DNA of 64,000 nucleotides from Serratia quinivorans (GTDB lineage Bacteria > Pseudomonadota > Gammaproteobacteria > Enterobacterales > Enterobacteriaceae): the NCBI RefSeq assembly GCF_946227985.1, contig NZ_CAMKGL010000006.1, forward strand, positions 62,001 through 126,000, read 5' to 3'. Position 1 is the first letter of the stretch. The number at the start of each line of letters is the position of its first letter. Of the stretch, positions 61,034 through 64,000 are shown in pieces. Under the pieces are notes generated by a model. The model saw only the letters and a list, made by a program, of their open reading frames with translations, ran no database searches and was not told the origin of the DNA. Both the position numbers and the translations under genes were made by a program.

Positions 61034-61385
61034 TGGGGAGGGCGGGTTCCTGGTGACCTGCCTGACCAAACCCTAATGATTGAAATCACGAGGCGGTGCC
61101 TGTGGCGCCGTTTCTGTTCCCATTCGTCCAGTCTGGAATTTCCTTTTTCGCTGCCCTGTTCCTTAGCGGGTATGTTGCCGAAATATCGTTCCTGAGTCTC
61201 TGTTCTAAGCCAATCAAGAACCAGGGTTACAGGCAGCATAATTCTCCATCAATAATGATATTTTGTCGGTTGGTAACGGTTTTTCCATGTTGGGTATGAT
61301 AAAAGCGTAACTTGTTCAGTTAGTTGGCGATTCATTCGCTCTATTGACCAATTTCGAATCATTTAAATTATGGATAATTCAAGAC
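61034..61385. other. Intergenic region between higA and cas1
   Basis: 352 bp. Contains TACAGGCAGC followed by ATAA (61228-61241), a ten-base identity to the second half of the I-F repeat, and a -10-like TATGAT (61295-61300) without a good -35 that may serve the cas operon. No ORF is supported. Confidence 0.5.
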
Positions 61386-62366
61386 ATGAATGACTCATTC
61401 TCGCCGTCCGATTTAAAAACAATCTTGCATTCCAAAAGAGCCAATCTTTATTACCTGCAATATTGCCGTGTTTTAGTCAATGGCGGGCGAGTTGAGTATG
61501 TTACTGATGAAGGGAAGCAGTCTCTTTATTGGAATATCCCCATTGCCAATACTTCAGTTGTCATGCTCGGGACCGGCACTTCAATCACTCAAGCCGCAAT
61601 GCGCGAGTTTGCCAAAGCGGGAGTCTTGGTTGGCTTCTGTGGTGGTGCAGGCACACCTTTATATGCGGGCAATGAAGTGGAAGTCGCCGTTTCTTGGTTA
61701 TGCTCACAAAGCGAATATCGGCCAACAGAATATTTGCAACATTGGGTGAGCTTCTGGTTTGACGATAACCAGCGCTTAGCTGCGGCGATAGCTTTTCAAC
61801 GTGTACGCATCGAACAAATCAAAAAACACTGGTTAAACGCCAGAATGGAACGGGAAACCGGTTTTGCCGTAGACGAAAACCGTTTGTCGGCCTTGCTGGA
61901 TAAATATGAAAATAATCTGGCAGCATGCCGTAATAGTACCGACTTGCTCGCGCAAGAAGCGGTGATGACCAAAGCCTTATATAAGCTGGCTGCCACGGCG
62001 GTGGGGTACGGTGATTTTACCCGTGCCAAACGCGGTGGTGGTGTAGATATAGCAAATCGTTTTCTGGATCACGGTAATTATCTGGCCTACGGTTTGGCGG
62101 CCGTAGCAACCTGGGTGATTGGGTTGCCACATGGGCTGGCGGTACTGCATGGTAAAACGCGTCGCGGTGGCCTGGTGTTTGACGCCGCAGATCTGATCAA
62201 AGACGCGTTGGTATTGCCGCAGGCGTTTATTGCCGCGATGCAGGGAGAAGAGGAGCAAGAGTTCCGCCAGCGCTGCATTAATGGATTTCAAAGGGCAGAT
62301 GCCCTGGATGTCATGATTGAGGCATTGCAAACGACGGCTCAGCAACTAAGTCAGGTGGGGCGGTGA
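61386..62366 (+). CDS. cas1: Cas1, type I-F CRISPR integrase
   Basis: Metal-dependent integrase that inserts new spacers with Cas2-3. 326 residues from the ATG at 61386, MNDSFSPSDLKTILHSKRAN, the start typical of I-F Cas1. Conserved blocks: VLVNGGRVEYVTDEGKQSLY, GTGTSITQAAMREFAKAGVL, the core FLDHGNYLAYGLAAVATWVI, GLPHGLAVLHGKTRRGGLVF and DAADLIKDALVLPQAFI, holding the His/Asp/Glu metal ligands. An in-frame codon at 61344 is not conserved. The stop overlaps cas2-3 (GTGA). Confidence 0.96.
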   Translation: MNDSFSPSDLKTILHSKRANLYYLQYCRVLVNGGRVEYVTDEGKQSLYWNIPIANTSVVMLGTGTSITQAAMREFAKAGVLVGFCGGAGTPLYAGNEVEVAVSWLCSQSEYRPTEYLQHWVSFWFDDNQRLAAAIAFQRVRIEQIKKHWLNARMERETGFAVDENRLSALLDKYENNLAACRNSTDLLAQEAVMTKALYKLAATAVGYGDFTRAKRGGGVDIANRFLDHGNYLAYGLAAVATWVIGLPHGLAVLHGKTRRGGLVFDAADLIKDALVLPQAFIAAMQGEEEQEFRQRCINGFQRADALDVMIEALQTTAQQLSQVGR

Positions 62367-64000
62367 ATATTCTTTTGGTGGCTCAGTGTAATAAACGTGC
62401 CTTAACAGAAACTCGTCGAATATTAGATCAATTTGCTGAACGTAAGGGTGAACGCACCTGGCAAACTGCCATCACCTACGAAGGTTTGAAGACCTTGCGT
62501 AAACTGCTACGTAAAAGCGCCCGGCGTAATACGGCGGTGGCTTGCCATTGGATTAAAGGGGCGAACCAAACGGAATTACTTTGGATCGTCGGCAATCAAC
62601 GTCGTTTTAATACCGAAGGCGCGGTGCCCACTAATACCACTGAACGTGATATTTTGAAAAGCCACAGTGAAAACCAGTGGCACAATCTGGAAAGTATTAG
62701 CTTACTGGCGGCAATTGCGGGTCTATTCCATGATTTTGGCAAGGCTAACCAGTTATTCCAGAACGGTTTACGTGGTGTGAGCAAAAGCTTCCAGCCCTAT
62801 CGTCATGAGTGGGTCTCATTGCGGCTGTTTTGTGCCTGGGTAGGTAAACGAAACGACAAGGAGTGGCTCGCAGCCCTGGCAATGATTGAGGCGTGCGATG
62901 AAGAACTGATGCTGGAAAGCCTGGTCAAAGATGCCATCGATGAGTCTATAAATCCTTTCATATCATTGCCTCCTCTGGCAACTACCATTGCCTGGTTGAT
63001 CGTTTCCCATCACCGTTTACCGGCCTACCCAACGCGTGTTGAAGGGAATCCACCCGAATTGACGGCAATCGACACTTGGTTGACACAGCAACTCACCGCT
63101 GATTGGAACTCGACTAACCACCAGATTGAATGCTGGACACCAGATGAGCGCGGTGCGGTATGGGTTTTCCCTCAAGGCACACCGATGCGCAGTATTATCT
63201 GGCGGGAAAAAGCGCATAAGTTTGCTCAACGAGCGTTGCAACAATCGTCATTGATGGATTTTGGCGTATTGGAGCAGCGTTTCACCAGCCATATGGCACG
63301 TCTGGTGCTGATGTTGGCGGACCATCACTACTCATCCTTACCACCAACGGTGGGCTGGCAAGATACCGGGTATCGGGTATATGCCAATACCGACCGCCAA
63401 ACCGGTGAATTGAAGCAGCAACTGGACGAGCACAATATCGGCGTAGGGCAAAATGCACTATTGCTGGGACGTAGCTTACCGCATATCCGAGCCACGCTAC
63501 CGGCTATTACGCGCCATAAAGGGTTTAAACAGCGCAGTAAAACCGAAAAGTTTCGTTGGCAGGATAAAGCTTACGATCTCACGTATGCAGTGCGTGAACG
63601 TTCGGCTAAACAGGGTTTCTTTGGCGTTAATATGGCCTCCACCGGTTGTGGCAAAACCTTTGCCAACGCGCGCATTATGTATGGCTTGGCCGATGAGAAG
63701 GCAGGTTGCCGTTTTTCTGTGGCATTAGGGCTACGAACCTTAACGCTGCAAACCGGCGATGCGCTTAAAGCTAAACTCACTCTGGAGGAAGACGATCTGG
63801 CGGTGTTGGTTGGCTCTGCGGCGGTGCGGCAATTACATCAACTCAACAATGATAAATTGGAGCGGCGCGGCACCGGCAGCGCTTCGGCAGATGAGCTGTT
63901 CGCGGAGCATCATTATGTCAGTTATGGTGGCAGTCTGGATGATGGGCGTTTAAGCCGTTGGCTACAAGATAGCGACAAATTGCACAAATTACTGAGTGCA
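62363..64000 (+). CDS. cas3: Cas2-3 fusion, type I-F, 5' part (runs off the window)
   Basis: GTG start overlapping the cas1 stop; open for 546 codons to the window edge (full-length I-F proteins are about 1100). Residues 1-95 are the Cas2 domain (NILLVAQCNKRALTETRRIL; TAVACHWIKGANQTELLWIV). An HD nuclease domain follows with LFHDFGKANQLFQ (His123-Asp124) and WLIVSHHRLPAYP. Then an SF2 helicase with Walker A MASTGCGKTFANAR (Lys431). The fusion couples spacer acquisition to target degradation. csy1-csy4 (cas8f, cas5f, cas7f, cas6f) are expected beyond the edge. Confidence 0.95.
   Translation, partial: MNILLVAQCNKRALTETRRILDQFAERKGERTWQTAITYEGLKTLRKLLRKSARRNTAVACHWIKGANQTELLWIVGNQRRFNTEGAVPTNTTERDILKSHSENQWHNLESISLLAAIAGLFHDFGKANQLFQNGLRGVSKSFQPYRHEWVSLRLFCAWVGKRNDKEWLAALAMIEACDEELMLESLVKDAIDESINPFISLPPLATTIAWLIVSHHRLPAYPTRVEGNPPELTAIDTWLTQQLTADWNSTNHQIECWTPDERGAVWVFPQGTPMRSIIWREKAHKFAQRALQQSSLMDFGVLEQRFTSHMARLVLMLADHHYSSLPPTVGWQDTGYRVYANTDRQTGELKQQLDEHNIGVGQNALLLGRSLPHIRATLPAITRHKGFKQRSKTEKFRWQDKAYDLTYAVRERSAKQGFFGVNMASTGCGKTFANARIMYGLADEKAGCRFSVALGLRTLTLQTGDALKAKLTLEEDDLAVLVGSAAVRQLHQLNNDKLERRGTGSASADELFAEHHYVSYGGSLDDGRLSRWLQDSDKLHKLLSA

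Overview
The window is a contiguous piece of an enterobacterial chromosome, most likely Serratia or a close Yersiniaceae relative. Nearly every housekeeping gene reads as a close homologue of its E. coli counterpart, but the gene order and extra genes (pmrAB behind dacB, a Mu-type DNA-binding gene beside ispB, tandem yhcN copies, two dispersed 123-bp repeats) are not those of E. coli. Family comparisons are from memory; no search was run.

Layout. 1-13.6 kb: the ytf/cpdB block (fklB end, cpdB, cysQ, ytfJ, ytfK, ytfL, msrA, tamA-tamB-ytfP, ppa), covering periplasmic nucleotide salvage, sulfur-nucleotide turnover, oxidised-protein repair and outer-membrane export. 13.8-21.3 kb: a chemoreceptor with a flagellar sigma-28 promoter, fbp, mpl, two yhcN paralogues, argR and mdh. 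21.3-24 kb: sfsB and a Mu-like DNA-binding gene facing away from each other across a palindromic operator candidate, then ispB and rplU-rpmA. 24-36 kb: yhbE-obgE, dacB-pmrA-pmrB on the minus strand, greA, yhbY, rlmE-ftsH (with a heat-shock promoter), folP-glmM, secG and tRNA-Leu. 36.4-48.8 kb: the classical metY-rimP-nusA-infB-rbfA-truB-rpsO-pnp-nlpI-(yrbN)-deaD transcription/translation cluster, with the expected terminators, pnp leader stem and internal IF2 starts.

48.9-64 kb is the accessory end, interleaved with the yhb genes: yedE-yedF, yhbW, an adaptor plus two ABC-2 permeases with no ATPase, a relic type I-E CRISPR locus, ubiV/ubiU/ubiT (anaerobic ubiquinone synthesis), yhbS, yhbQ, and then a type I-F CRISPR-Cas locus. 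The I-E relic keeps a leader-like AT-rich tract and two isolated repeats. Instead of a spacer, the repeats enclose about 820 bp carrying a frameshifted L,D-transpeptidase-fold (DUF2778/Tlde1-like) toxin gene and a translationally coupled small membrane protein whose last codons are supplied by the second repeat. The I-F locus has a three-spacer array, a higB-higA toxin-antitoxin pair, cas1 and the start of cas2-3, which runs off the right edge.

The most interesting points are the effector/immunity-like pair lodged between I-E repeats, the CA-repeat frameshift in that effector, the HigBA module between the I-F array and cas1 with a repeat-like sequence just upstream of cas1, and the divergent Mu-like regulator pair with its shared operator candidate.
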